The notes: a model not told the origin generated them from the letters alone. 64,000 nucleotides of DNA from Alphaproteobacteria bacterium (GCA_030424845.1 JAUHWC010000001.1:186001-250000); one strand, 5' to 3'. Positions 20,402-29,692 are shown, counted from the stretch's first letter. A program made the numbers and translations.

Positions 20402-21784
20402 TCAGCCGTTCGGATCCGCGGGCAGATGCAGCGTGAAGCGGGCACCCTGCCCCTTGGCGCTCTCGACAGTCAGGCTACCGTTCATGGCTTCGGCAAGCCT
20501 GCGCGAAATGTACAAGCCGAGGCCGGATCCCCCGTCTCCGCTGCGACCGAGGCACTCGAATTTCGAGAACACGCGCGCCTGCTCTTCTTCCGAGAGACCC
20601 TCACCCTGATCAGCAACCGTGACCCTGGCCCTGCCATCAGCGCTTTCGACCCTCAACCAGACTTGCGAGCCTTCGGGAGCATATCGGATGGCATTTCCGA
20701 GGAGGTTTAGCAGCACCTGGAGGACACGGCGAAACTCGCCAATCGCGGGCGCACTTTCATCCGGCTTGGGCGCGTCGATACCAATGCCCCGTTCCTGGGC
20801 GCGGACGCCCAGGATGCCCGCGGCCCTGCGTGTCACATCGGCAAGGTCAATCTGGTCAGGCGCGGGATTGAAATCCTCATCCTCGACCATCTCGAGCGTT
20901 GTCAGGTCATCGATCAAGGCCAGCAGGTGCTCGCCAGCTGAAGCAATATCCGCGGCGTAGTTGGAATATTCCTCGGCAAGCGGGCCAGCCAGCTGAGTGC
21001 GGATCGTTTCTGCATTGGCAATGATGCGCGATACCGGCTGGCGCAGCACAGGGGCGATTTCGAGCCCGATCCCGGGCAGCTTGCGCTCTGCATTCGACCG
21101 GGCCGGCCTTGCCGGCTTTCTCTCGGGCTCCGCTTGCTGTTCGGCGCTCAGGAAAAGCTCATAACCATCGCTACCCGCAATCGGCTTGCCCAATGGCACG
21201 ATCAAGGCGCGCCAATCGCGATCCGATCCGGAAACCTTCATCCGGGCACCGTCAAGCAATCGCCAGTGCACCGGCTGGTGATGCGCGTTGCCTTCCAGTT
21301 CGACATAATCGGTCCAAGGCTTGCCAATCCCGCCCCGCATACGCGTGACCAGGTCCTGCAATTCCGGGCAATCACTCTCAACAGTCAGGATGTCCTGCTG
21401 CGGACCAAGTCGCGCAAACAGCTCCGCAAACTGGCGTGCCATCGCCTCCTGGCGCTTGCGCTCATCGCCAACGGAAGGCTCTTTCAAGGGAGCGCTTTGC
21501 CAGTTCGAAACGGTGATCAGGCAACCGCCATCCTCGCCTTGAGGCTGGACTTCGACCCAGGCCGAAATGCTTTCACCATCGTCGCGTGCCTGGATCGCCT
21601 GGGCAACCTTGAAACCGTAGAGTCGCGCCTTGCGGACCAGTTGCAGCAAGGCGGGCGCAACGATCAGGCCCGGCAACTCCCCGCCGTTGCGCAACTGCAA
21701 GCCAGCGAGCGGTTCATCCGCTTCCACCAGCCAGTCGCTCTCGTTTGTGCGAGCACGGGCAGTAAGGCTTGGGGCCCGGGTCAT
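20402..21784 (-). CDS. Histidine-kinase-like ATPase lacking the phosphoacceptor histidine
   Basis: A 460-residue protein with no obvious membrane segment. Residues 20-215 look like one or two PAS-type sensory modules. Residues 237-305 align with a DHp (HisKA) helix pair, but where kinases have H-E-x-R-T-P this protein reads Pro245-Val-Leu-Arg-Gln-Pro, so the phosphorylated His is replaced by Pro. The ATP-binding domain is complete: N-box with Asn360/Asn364, DQGEG G1 box at 392-396, F-box near 406 and GGSGLGL at 418-424. It starts three bases after the upstream gene and ends four bases after the gltA terminator. Autophosphorylation at the usual site is not possible. Confidence 0.85.
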   Translation of the reverse strand: MTRAPSLTARARTNESDWLVEADEPLAGLQLRNGGELPGLIVAPALLQLVRKARLYGFKVAQAIQARDDGESISAWVEVQPQGEDGGCLITVSNWQSAPLKEPSVGDERKRQEAMARQFAELFARLGPQQDILTVESDCPELQDLVTRMRGGIGKPWTDYVELEGNAHHQPVHWRLLDGARMKVSGSDRDWRALIVPLGKPIAGSDGYELFLSAEQQAEPERKPARPARSNAERKLPGIGLEIAPVLRQPVSRIIANAETIRTQLAGPLAEEYSNYAADIASAGEHLLALIDDLTTLEMVEDEDFNPAPDQIDLADVTRRAAGILGVRAQERGIGIDAPKPDESAPAIGEFRRVLQVLLNLLGNAIRYAPEGSQVWLRVESADGRARVTVADQGEGLSEEEQARVFSKFECLGRSGDGGSGLGLYISRRLAEAMNGSLTVESAKGQGARFTLHLPADPNG

Positions 21785-21787
21785 GGA

Positions 21788-22744
21788 TCAGCCCCGGCGG
21801 CCGTCACCCATGTCACCCAGCAGCGCGGCGGCACTGGCGGATGAAAGCCTGTCGATGCCGGCAGGCATGTCCCTGTCCGGATGGATATAGAGGAACTGTT
21901 CCTCGACCACGTCCTTGCGCAAGCCCGCAACCCGCAGCGAAACGGCAAGGCGCGCGAGCTGGTTGTCTCCCAGCGAGAGAATGGTGAGGTTGCGGTCCTG
22001 GCCGGCTGCCATCGCAAGCCCGGTTGCGAATACGGCAAGACCGGCATGATCCACAGCCAAGGCACGGGTGGCGTTGCGTCCCAGCGACATCACCAGCCTG
22101 GTCAACTGGCCAAGCCTGCTTTCCGCCTCGTCATAGCCGGCACGCAGGCCCGCTTCGGCCCTGGATGCCGCTTCGTCCTCACCGGCATGGCCGCGCATGC
22201 ACAACAAGGCCTTGCGGAACAGGTCTCCCGGCAATTCGGCCAGTGGCATTTCCATCCGGCGCATCTGCTGGATGAAACGCGCCTGTGCAGAGATCGCGCG
22301 AATGGCAGCCCCGGCCGTCTTCTCGTCCTGGGATGCAGCCAATTCCTGGAGCAGCGGAGACAACACATGATCGATACCGCTGCGTTGGCGAAGCTGTTCA
22401 GCCATCTTTGCTTCCAGCGTCTTCGCGTGAACATGAGCAAGGAATGCCGCATCTTCGAACAGCAGGCGGGCCAGATCCTGGCGATGAAGGTCTGCGAAGT
22501 CTCCCGGTTCGATGGCCCCGTCTGCGGCAGCGCGCGCAAGCAGAAATTGCTGCGCCACATGCGCGGTCATCCCGCGCACCCTGGCAATCACCTCATCACT
22601 GAACAGCGCTTCATCGCGATTGGCCAGCAAGTGACGCAGGATCGGACGTGTTGCCGAAAGGACTGCGTCTTCACTGGCAAGCCGCTGACGCAGAGCAGAA
22701 TCATCCGGTACGCTCGCAGCGCTGTCTTGAATGTTGGTGTTCAT
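21788..22744 (-). CDS. Uncharacterised helical protein
   Basis: A soluble, mostly helical 318-residue protein that I do not recognise. It has no signal peptide, membrane segment or Cys/His cluster. Alternating charged and leucine/alanine positions suggest helical repeats, loosely reminiscent of alphaproteobacterial DUF2336 proteins, but I cannot assign it. The ATG at 22744 has AGGG eight bases upstream; a GTG at 22750 is possible. The ribosome binding site lies in a small hairpin (22753-22768). It is the third gene of the unit that ends with the kinase-like gene. Confidence 0.75.
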   Translation of the reverse strand: MNTNIQDSAASVPDDSALRQRLASEDAVLSATRPILRHLLANRDEALFSDEVIARVRGMTAHVAQQFLLARAAADGAIEPGDFADLHRQDLARLLFEDAAFLAHVHAKTLEAKMAEQLRQRSGIDHVLSPLLQELAASQDEKTAGAAIRAISAQARFIQQMRRMEMPLAELPGDLFRKALLCMRGHAGEDEAASRAEAGLRAGYDEAESRLGQLTRLVMSLGRNATRALAVDHAGLAVFATGLAMAAGQDRNLTILSLGDNQLARLAVSLRVAGLRKDVVEEQFLYIHPDRDMPAGIDRLSSASAAALLGDMGDGRRG

Positions 22745-22752
22745 GGTCACTG

Positions 22753-22783
22753 CCCTATCCGAATAGGGTTAAATCACGGTTAG
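22753..22783 (-). promoter_or_regulatory. Hairpin and CtrA-like half-perfect box before the helical-protein gene
   Basis: CCCTAT (22753-22758) and ATAGGG (22763-22768) form a 6-bp palindrome over the ribosome binding site. Next to it, TTAA-N7-TTAG at 22769-22783 differs by one base from the CtrA consensus TTAA-N7-TTAA and overlaps the upstream stop codon. It could give a secondary internal promoter. Confidence 0.35.
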
Positions 22784-23985
22784 CTGCGCGGTCTTGCCGC
22801 AGGGAGAAGGCCCACTGCCGCAACCAGCAACGTGCCCAGCATGATCGCCGCCTCGACATTGGCGAGATACCCGAAGAATCCGATCAGCACGGCAAGCAAG
22901 GCACGATCGCGCAGCCTTGCCAGCCACGTCAGCTGCTTGCCTCGCGTCAGGTGCAGGGCTGCCAGGAGCATCAACGGCGGGAACAGGCGCTGGTACCAAT
23001 GCCCGTCGATCGCGAGAATTCCGGCACCCAGCATGGCAATATCCACCAGCCAGGGCAGTTTGTGCCAATATCCGGCAGGCTCGATCGGAGCGCTTGCGAG
23101 CCGCTTGGCACCGAAGCTGGCTTCCAGCGCAAACACCGCCAGGACGAGCGAAAGGAACGCAGCCGCACCATAGCCAACTCCCGCCAGCCCGACGGCACCG
23201 GTGGCGATGGCACAACCCGCCAGCAAGGAGCCCGTCACCAGCCTGGATCTGCCAGCGAGGCGCGAACCGAATTTCTGCAGCAGCTTGCCGACAATCTGTC
23301 GCGAAAGCGGCGCATCAGCGGGCGGCAGGACAATGCGGGACAGCCAGCGCTCCTCCAACAGGGCGAGGTTGGCACCATCATGCATGAGCGTCCAACTGCC
23401 ATCAGCGAGCGCTTCCTGCGATAGCGCGGTTTCCGGCAGCCTGCCCTGCAAGGCTATGCGCAGCAGGGCCGGTGCCGCCTCGCTGTCTTCCGGCAGCTGC
23501 AATAATGCCGAAAGGTGGCGCCCCCCGATCACCAAGGCTCCAGACCAGGCGCGGGTCAAATCTATCCGCTCGAAACCTGCCTCCACCACGGCACCGGCAG
23601 GTAGCGTCAGCACACCGCCCCGACGCAATTCATCAATCGGAAAAGCCGCGCGCGTCGGAAGCAGGTTATCCTGCAGGACCAGAAGGTTGTCATCATCGCC
23701 GACAACCGCCGGAAGCGCATGTGGTCCGGATATCTCCCTGAGCTTCAAGCCCAGCTCCTCCGCCCTGTGGCGGGTAGCGGTGGCCTCCTGCGTCCCACCA
23801 CCGAGCAACAACAACTCGCGGCAGCCGACAGCGGCGGCAAACTCGGCCTGGCGTTCACCAAGATAGCGACCCAGCACACGCCGGGAAGGCAAATTGCCCG
23901 CTGCCACCTGGACAAGGGCATGGGATATGGAAGCGCCGATGGTGTTCACATGAGCAAAACTAGGGTCAGCGATGCAGCCTGCCAA
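22780..23985 (-). CDS. Membrane protein with a nucleotidyltransferase-like N-terminus
   Basis: A 401-residue protein with two parts. Residues 1-220 form a soluble alpha/beta domain whose start resembles sugar- or inositol-phosphate nucleotidyltransferases, though the usual catalytic Asp-rich motif is not clear. Residues 255-400 hold about five or six membrane segments. The architecture recalls bifunctional nucleotidyltransferase/CDP-alcohol phosphotransferase proteins, but the DGxxAR signature is absent, so I do not assign that function. The start is uncertain: TTG at 23985, or GTG at 23949, which overlaps the stop of an 18-codon open frame. It follows the Hpt-like gene by 17 bases. Confidence 0.7.
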   Translation of the reverse strand: MAGCIADPSFAHVNTIGASISHALVQVAAGNLPSRRVLGRYLGERQAEFAAAVGCRELLLLGGGTQEATATRHRAEELGLKLREISGPHALPAVVGDDDNLLVLQDNLLPTRAAFPIDELRRGGVLTLPAGAVVEAGFERIDLTRAWSGALVIGGRHLSALLQLPEDSEAAPALLRIALQGRLPETALSQEALADGSWTLMHDGANLALLEERWLSRIVLPPADAPLSRQIVGKLLQKFGSRLAGRSRLVTGSLLAGCAIATGAVGLAGVGYGAAAFLSLVLAVFALEASFGAKRLASAPIEPAGYWHKLPWLVDIAMLGAGILAIDGHWYQRLFPPLMLLAALHLTRGKQLTWLARLRDRALLAVLIGFFGYLANVEAAIMLGTLLVAAVGLLPAARPRS

Positions 23986-24002
23986 GCGCTCAGGAAGGAC
24001 AT

Positions 24003-24311
24003 TCAGACCTTATCAGCAAGACTTTCCGAATAATGCGATAGCTGGCGCAGGATGACCGGATCCCCCGGTGCCGAACTTTGCGCCACCTTGGCAAGGCGCA
24101 CGAGCTCCGGAGCGTGGAAGCTGCTTCCCAGTCCGATCAGGCGCATGGCCGCCACTTCCCAGTTGCCATCGCAGCGAGCCCTGCGCAGCAAATCCACATT
24201 CTGCGCAACGCTTTGGCGGAAACTGGCGATCAACTCCGCACGCAGTTGTGCATCATCGCCCGCCGCAGCGGCCAGATTAGCATCGAAGTCACTGTTTTCC
24301 ATCGCGATCAT
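24003..24311 (-). CDS. Hpt-domain-like protein lacking the phosphoacceptor histidine
   Basis: A 102-residue all-helical protein matching the histidine phosphotransfer fold: an acidic entry helix, an ELIASFRQS helix, then AAMRLIG followed by LGSSFHAPEL. In true Hpt domains that position reads AHxLKG; here Met56 replaces His and Ile59 replaces Lys. It therefore cannot carry a phosphoryl group at the usual site and is more likely a docking or inhibitory partner. It is the first gene of a four-gene unit that also encodes a His-less kinase. Starts at 24311 or 24302 (MENSDF) both fit. Confidence 0.75.
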   Translation of the reverse strand: MIAMENSDFDANLAAAAGDDAQLRAELIASFRQSVAQNVDLLRRARCDGNWEVAAMRLIGLGSSFHAPELVRLAKVAQSSAPGDPVILRQLSHYSESLADKV

Positions 24312-24335
24312 GCATGCTCTCTACCATATCCGCAG

Positions 24336-24350
24336 TTAAGGCGGCTTTAA
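24336..24350. promoter_or_regulatory. Perfect CtrA-type binding site
   Basis: TTAA (24336-24339), seven bases, TTAA (24347-24350); on the minus strand it reads TTAA-N7-TTAAC, the full consensus for the cell-cycle regulator CtrA. It lies in the 69-base gap between the divergent Hpt-like operon and the coiled-coil gene, at a distance from both starts where a CtrA site overlapping the -35 regions would give very short leaders. Confidence 0.7.
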
Positions 24351-24380
24351 ACTGGCGCGAGCGGCTGATATCATCCCAAA

Positions 24381-26966
24381 ATGAGCAGACGGAAAAACCT
24401 GATCGCCCTTGAGAACGGTAGCGATGCCGGCGAGCCGACGGCTGAAGAACCGATGGCGGAAGACATGACGGCCGGACAGTCGCAGGACGACGTTTTCGAA
24501 CCGGCCGAAGATGAATTCGAAGGCTGGGAGGAAGACGCGCCCGAGCCGCGCAGGAACATCCTCCTGCCGACCTTGGCCATACTCGCGATCGCGAGCTGGA
24601 CTGCGTTTTTCGGATGGGTGCACCATCAGGAGATGCTTGCCGGCACAACGCCGGGTGCATGGGCTGAATGGATTATCGACTGGTCAGTACCGGTGCTGCT
24701 CGTGGTGGCGCTTTGGCTGCTGGCAATGCGCAACAGCGTGCGCGAGGCACGGCGCTTTGGCGAAACCGCGCAATTGCTCTCAGCCGAATCCGCAGCGCTT
24801 GAAGCGCGGCTCACGACGGTCAATCGCGAGCTGAGCCTTGCGCGGGATTTCATTGCCTCGCAATCGCGCGACCTGGAGTCTCTCGGTCGTGTCGCCACGG
24901 AGCGGCTTTCCACACATGCTGATCGCTTGCAGGCACTGATCCGCGACAATGGCGAGCAGGTAAACGCAATCGGGTCTGTCAGCGACACCGCCGTCAGCAA
25001 CATGGACAAGCTGCGCGACCAGTTGCCGGTCGTCTCGAATGCGGCGCGCGACGTGGCCAACCAGATCGGCAATGCGGGCAACACCGCGCAGGGACAACTC
25101 GAAGAGCTTGTCGCCGGCTTCGAGCGGCTGAACGAGTTCGGCGAGGCGAGCACACGCCAGGTGGACAGCCTTGGCGCCAAGGTCAGCGAAATGCTGGCCG
25201 GTTTTGCGGCGCGGCTCGAGGAACTGGAGCGCCAGTCAGGAGAACGGTTTGCCACCCTGCGCGAAAAGGACGAGGAGTTCCGGCTGGAACTGGAAGCGCG
25301 CGAAACCGACACCTTGGCCGCGATCCGTCGCCGCGCCGAGGACCTGCAACGCGAGTTGGCAGAACTTTCCGCCCAGGCCAGCCAGCAGGAAGAACTCGCG
25401 GCGAGCGAGATCCAGTCCCGCCTTGCCACCCTGCGCGATGAGGGGACGCGCCTTTCCCAGGACCTGCGCGATAGCCAGGGCGAAACGGAAGAGCTCTGGA
25501 AAGCCTCGATCGAAGCGCTGCGCGAACGCATGACGCAGGCGATTACCGACATCAGCAAGATCGATGAGGCGGCAATGGACAATGCCCGTCGGCGCATGGA
25601 AGCCTTGCAGCAAGCCGGTGAACGCGTGAACGAGACGATGAAGCGCAGCACGCAGGCCTTTGACGAGGAGTTTGCGCGACGTCGCGAGGAAGCAGAAGCT
25701 GCAGAGGAGCAGGCCCTTGCGGCGCTGGAGGAACGCATATCGCAGTTTGCCTCTCGCAATTCCGAGGCCCAGGAACAGCACCTGGCGCACATGGCGGCAC
25801 TGGCCGAACGCGGTGATGCATTGGGCCAGAGACTTGCCGAATTCGACCGCGAGCTCTACCGCCTTGCCGAAAAGGGCGGCGAGCAAAGCGACAAGCTGGC
25901 CCAGTCCAGCGAATTGCTGGCAGAACGCCTGTCGCAAAGCCGCGCCATACTCGAAGAGAATGGCACCTTCGTCGCACGCCTCACTGACGATTGCGTACGC
26001 TTGCTGGAGTTCATCCGCTCGAGCACGGATTACTCCGAAGGCGCACTATCCAGCGCCATCGGGAATGCGGAGTCCCGCCTCGCCCAATTCGAGGTCAAGG
26101 CCGCTGCAGTCGCCGAACTGGTCAGCAGCGCCGAAGGCAAAGGCCGCCTGCTGGAACAGCACGTTGCATCAACGGGAGAGCAGTCCGCTGCGCAGATCCG
26201 CGTGATCGAGGGGCTTCAGGAAGGGTTGGCAGCGATTGCCAGCCAGACCACCCAGCTGACCGAGCAGGCCCGTGAGGAGCTGCAACAGGCCATCGAGAGT
26301 CTTCAGGAGGCATCAACCAGCACGCTGGCCGAGATGCGCTCAGGCCAGGCCGAGGCCGTTCGTGCGATTGCGGAAAAGGTCGGCTCGGAAGGAGCGGAAG
26401 CGATCGAGGAGGCAATTCGAAAGGCAGCCAGCGAGACCATTGCCGAACTGGAAAGCGCATCCGCCAAGGCAAGCGAACGTGGCCGCGAGACCGCAAGCGC
26501 CTTGCGCGACCAGCTGGTGCGCGTCAACGAACTGGCAAGCAACCTCGAACAACGTGTTGCCCAGGCCCGCGCCCGTGCGGAAGAACAGGTGGACAACGAC
26601 TTCACCCGCCGCATGGCGCTGATCACCGACAGCCTGAATTCCTGTTCGATCGATATCGCGAAGGCTTTCGATGCCGAGGTGAGCGACCTTTCATGGGCAA
26701 GCTACCTGCGCGGTGATCGCGGCATTTTCACGCGGCGTGCCGTGCGACTGCTCGATAATTCGCAATCCCGCTCCATAAGCGAGGCCTATGAGGCTGATCC
26801 GGAGCTGCGCGAGGCGATCAACCGCTACATCCATGACTTTGAAGCCATGTTGCGCGGCGTGCTGTCCACCCGCGATGGCAATGCCATTGCCGTTACGCTG
26901 CTGTCATCGGACATCGGCAAGTTGTACGTCGCCCTCGCCCAGGCGATCGAACGGTTGCGGGATTAG
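24381..26966 (+). CDS. Large membrane-anchored coiled-coil protein
   Basis: An 861-residue protein. An acidic N-terminal tail (1-55) is followed by two membrane segments (about 60-80 and 98-116), so both ends are predicted cytoplasmic. A very long coiled-coil region (about 120-760), rich in Glu, Arg, Ala and Leu, leads to a compact C-terminal domain (about 765-861) with FTRRAVRLLD, YIHDFEAMLR and LLSSDIGKLYVALAQ segments. I recall similar C-termini in other alphaproteobacterial coiled-coil proteins of unknown role. It diverges from the Hpt-like operon across a CtrA box, suggesting a cell-cycle, polarity or envelope scaffold. The 3' end overlaps the convergent DUF1467 gene by four bases. Confidence 0.85.
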   Translation: MSRRKNLIALENGSDAGEPTAEEPMAEDMTAGQSQDDVFEPAEDEFEGWEEDAPEPRRNILLPTLAILAIASWTAFFGWVHHQEMLAGTTPGAWAEWIIDWSVPVLLVVALWLLAMRNSVREARRFGETAQLLSAESAALEARLTTVNRELSLARDFIASQSRDLESLGRVATERLSTHADRLQALIRDNGEQVNAIGSVSDTAVSNMDKLRDQLPVVSNAARDVANQIGNAGNTAQGQLEELVAGFERLNEFGEASTRQVDSLGAKVSEMLAGFAARLEELERQSGERFATLREKDEEFRLELEARETDTLAAIRRRAEDLQRELAELSAQASQQEELAASEIQSRLATLRDEGTRLSQDLRDSQGETEELWKASIEALRERMTQAITDISKIDEAAMDNARRRMEALQQAGERVNETMKRSTQAFDEEFARRREEAEAAEEQALAALEERISQFASRNSEAQEQHLAHMAALAERGDALGQRLAEFDRELYRLAEKGGEQSDKLAQSSELLAERLSQSRAILEENGTFVARLTDDCVRLLEFIRSSTDYSEGALSSAIGNAESRLAQFEVKAAAVAELVSSAEGKGRLLEQHVASTGEQSAAQIRVIEGLQEGLAAIASQTTQLTEQAREELQQAIESLQEASTSTLAEMRSGQAEAVRAIAEKVGSEGAEAIEEAIRKAASETIAELESASAKASERGRETASALRDQLVRVNELASNLEQRVAQARARAEEQVDNDFTRRMALITDSLNSCSIDIAKAFDAEVSDLSWASYLRGDRGIFTRRAVRLLDNSQSRSISEAYEADPELREAINRYIHDFEAMLRGVLSTRDGNAIAVTLLSSDIGKLYVALAQAIERLRD

Positions 26967-27256
26967 CTCTCGCCCGCAGTTTCGGCCCCCGGCGGTGACC
27001 CGAAGAGGTTCAGGTCATCAACGGTGATCCATCCGTTGATGTAATTTGCAACATACAGTGCCGTGAACACGGCGGCGAGCAGCGTGGCACGCAAGGCGAG
27101 CCTTCCCGGCCGGAAATCGGCTGGAGCGCTGTCTGCCTGACCGGGCACTTTTTCCAACCCCGCCTCTTCATGGGTCCGCACACCGAAAGGGAGCATCAGG
27201 AATGCCGTCATCACCCAGAACAGGGCATAGATGGCGAGGATTGAAGTCAACTGCAT
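26963..27256 (-). CDS. DUF1467 family membrane protein
   Basis: A 97-residue inner-membrane protein with two membrane segments (about residues 5-24 and 57-75) around a soluble loop, and the MLPFGVRTHEE motif typical of DUF1467. Function is unknown; the family is usual in alphaproteobacteria and often lies near rnj and the nuo genes. It is the last gene of the long nuo transcription unit, ten bases after rnj, and overlaps the end of the convergent coiled-coil gene. Confidence 0.88.
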   Translation of the reverse strand: MQLTSILAIYALFWVMTAFLMLPFGVRTHEEAGLEKVPGQADSAPADFRPGRLALRATLLAAVFTALYVANYINGWITVDDLNLFGSPPGAETAGES

Positions 27257-27266
27257 GGGCTGGGCT

Positions 27267-28916
27267 CTACTCTTCCGGCAGGATCACGCGGGTCTGTGGG
27301 CGCTTGCCGGACCAGCGCTGTGCAGCACGCCGAGCGGCAAGGCGGGCGGCTTCATGGATACTCTCGCGATCCCGCGCCGCTGCTCCGCGCAGTTTAGACA
27401 AGGATCGCTTCACATCCTCGATCGCTTCGTCGATGAAAGCGTCGTAATCCTCGTCCAGCGGCAATCCGATCCCTTCGATCTGGATCGATCCGCCCTTGCC
27501 AAGGACCACCACCAAGTATCCGTCGCGAGACAGGCGGCGGCGCATCGTGATCGCCTCGCCGTCAGCCGGCACGATGATGTCGCCATCAAGGACAAGTCGG
27601 CCGGTTTCCACCTCGGCAATCTTGCCCGGCGTACCGGGTGCCAGGCGCACGATATCGCCGTTCTTCTGGAAAATATTGCGGGCAATGCCGTTGGCCTGCC
27701 CCAACCGTGCCTGTTCCATCATGTGGCGGATCTCGCCATGAACCGGCACCAGGATTTCCGGGCGAATCCAGCTGTAGAGAGCCTCCAGCTCCGGCCTGCC
27801 TGGGTGCCCCGACACGTGGATATGGCTCTGCCTGTCAGTCACCATTACCACGCCGCGCTGCGCCAGTTCGTTCTGGATACGCCCGATGGCAAGCTCGTTG
27901 CCGGGAATGACGCGACTCGAAAACAGCACCACATCTCCTTCGTCCAGGGAAATGGGGTGGTTGTCTTCCGCTATGCGCGCCAGGGCCGCCCGCGGCTCGC
28001 CCTGCCCGCCCGTGGCAATGAACATGACCTCACCACGGCGCATGCCCATCGCCGTGTCGAAATCGACGACGCGCGGAAAGTTCTGGAGGTACCCGTTCGC
28101 CCGCGCGACATCGATGATCCGGTCCAAAGAGCGACCGGCAACGCACAACGCCCGACCGGTTTCCTCCCCGATCTCGCCAAGGGTCTGCAGGCGCGCGACA
28201 TTCGAGGCAAAAGTAGTGATCAACACACGTTTGCCGGAGTGCTTGCGCACCTCTTCCAGCAGCCCGCGATACACAGCACCTTCGGAGCCCGAGGCGTTGG
28301 GATTGAACACATTGGTGGAGTCACAAACCAGCGCCAGCACGCCCTCGTCACCGATCGCGGTGAGCTCCTCTTCCGTAGTCGGCTCGCCGATGATCGGTTC
28401 CTCATCCAGTTTCCAGTCGCCCGTGTGGAAGACCCGGCCGTAAGGCGTATCGATCAGCAGCGCGTTGCCCTCCGCAATCGAGTGGGCAAGCGGGATATAG
28501 GTAACCTCGAATGGTCCGATGTCGAAACTGCCATGATCATCATCGATCACGATCAGTTCGACACTGTCGGCAATCCCCGCCTCATCCAGCTTGCGCAGGA
28601 TAAGGTCGGCGGTGAACGGCGTGGCATAGAGCGGCACGCCGAGGTCAGCCGCGAAATAGGGGATCGCACCGATGTGGTCTTCATGCGCGTGGGTAAGCAC
28701 GATGGCCAGGAGGTCTTCCGCCCGTTCCTCGATGAAGGCGGGGTCAGCGAACATCAGTTCGGTTCCGGGATATTCGGCCTGGCCAAAGCTCATGCCCAGG
28801 TCGACCATCAGCCACTTGCCCTGGCATCCGTACAGGTTGACGTTCATGCCGATCTCGCCGGACCCGCCGAGCGCAAGGAACAGCAATTCGTCTTCCGGTG
28901 TGTAGTCTTTCTTCAT
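27267..28916 (-). CDS. rnj: Ribonuclease J
   Basis: A 549-residue metallo-beta-lactamase/beta-CASP ribonuclease with 5'-to-3' exonuclease and endonuclease activity in RNA decay and maturation. The zinc site HAHEDH lies near residue 77, the beta-CASP region spans about 200-370, and the [11 protein letters not shown] and PVHGE segments close the active site. The length matches alphaproteobacterial RNase J. The start overlaps the coaX stop (ATGA). RNase E is also encoded in this window, so the organism has both degradation systems. Confidence 0.95.
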   Translation of the reverse strand: MKKDYTPEDELLFLALGGSGEIGMNVNLYGCQGKWLMVDLGMSFGQAEYPGTELMFADPAFIEERAEDLLAIVLTHAHEDHIGAIPYFAADLGVPLYATPFTADLILRKLDEAGIADSVELIVIDDDHGSFDIGPFEVTYIPLAHSIAEGNALLIDTPYGRVFHTGDWKLDEEPIIGEPTTEEELTAIGDEGVLALVCDSTNVFNPNASGSEGAVYRGLLEEVRKHSGKRVLITTFASNVARLQTLGEIGEETGRALCVAGRSLDRIIDVARANGYLQNFPRVVDFDTAMGMRRGEVMFIATGGQGEPRAALARIAEDNHPISLDEGDVVLFSSRVIPGNELAIGRIQNELAQRGVVMVTDRQSHIHVSGHPGRPELEALYSWIRPEILVPVHGEIRHMMEQARLGQANGIARNIFQKNGDIVRLAPGTPGKIAEVETGRLVLDGDIIVPADGEAITMRRRLSRDGYLVVVLGKGGSIQIEGIGLPLDEDYDAFIDEAIEDVKRSLSKLRGAAARDRESIHEAARLAARRAAQRWSGKRPQTRVILPEE

Positions 28917-29692
28917 GCGGCTCCCGCGCGTTCGGCAATCATTGCCAGGCCCTGCAGCGTCAGGTTGCCATCGACGGCATCGAATATCCCGGTATGTTCA
29001 TCGAAGAGGACAGCCAGGCCGCCGGTGGCGATAACCTTGGTCGGCCGGCCGATCTCTGCCTTCATGCGGGCAATCAACCCTTCCATCATCGCGACATAGC
29101 CCCAGAAAACACCGATCAGCATCTGGTCTTCCGTATTGCGGCCGATCACGCTGTCGCCGCGCGGTTCGTCAATGGCTATGCGCGGCAGCTTGGCGGTATT
29201 GTTGACCAGGGCATCCAGCGACAGGTTGATGCCGGGACAGATGATGCCACCCTTGTAGGCCCCGTTGAAATCGACCACGTCGAAGGTTGTCGCGGTACCG
29301 AAATCGAGCACGATCAGGTCTCCCGAATACTTCGCATGGGCTGCGATCGCGTTGACTGCCCTGTCCGCGCCAAGCGAGCGCGGCTCGTCCACGTCGATCT
29401 CGATCTGGTATGCCGCCTTGCCTTCGCCAGCGAACAACGGCTCCACGCGAAAATACTTCTGCGAAAGCACGGTCAGGTTGTGCCGGGTGCGGGGCACAAC
29501 GCTGGAGATCACCATGCCCGTCACCGCTTCACGCGATACACCTTCGATCTGCATAAGCTGCATCAGCCAGACAGCATATTCATCGCCCGTACGCCGCGGA
29601 TCGGTGGCGATCCGCCAACGCGCGCGCATTGCGTCACCATCGAACAGTGCAAAGACGACATTGGTATTGCCCACATCCACCGCGAGAAGCAT
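28913..29692 (-). CDS. coaX: Type III pantothenate kinase
   Basis: A 259-residue ASKHA-fold kinase catalysing the first step of coenzyme A synthesis, not inhibited by CoA in this family. The N-terminal phosphate motif [14 protein letters not shown], the GADRAVNA segment with catalytic Asp and [12 protein letters not shown] are visible. It is tightly packed, with its ATG overlapping the birA stop (TGATG) and its stop overlapping rnj. The nuoN-birA-coaX-rnj order is conserved in alphaproteobacteria. Confidence 0.95.
   Translation of the reverse strand: MLLAVDVGNTNVVFALFDGDAMRARWRIATDPRRTGDEYAVWLMQLMQIEGVSREAVTGMVISSVVPRTRHNLTVLSQKYFRVEPLFAGEGKAAYQIEIDVDEPRSLGADRAVNAIAAHAKYSGDLIVLDFGTATTFDVVDFNGAYKGGIICPGINLSLDALVNNTAKLPRIAIDEPRGDSVIGRNTEDQMLIGVFWGYVAMMEGLIARMKAEIGRPTKVIATGGLAVLFDEHTGIFDAVDGNLTLQGLAMIAERAGAA

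Noticed and set aside
22780-23985. CDP-alcohol phosphatidyltransferase assignment
   Set aside because: The membrane segments fit, but the required DGxxAR signature with downstream Asp residues is absent.
27231-29099. 622-codon plus-strand open frame opposite rnj and coaX
   Set aside because: Antisense shadow of two well-supported genes; protein has no recognisable motif.
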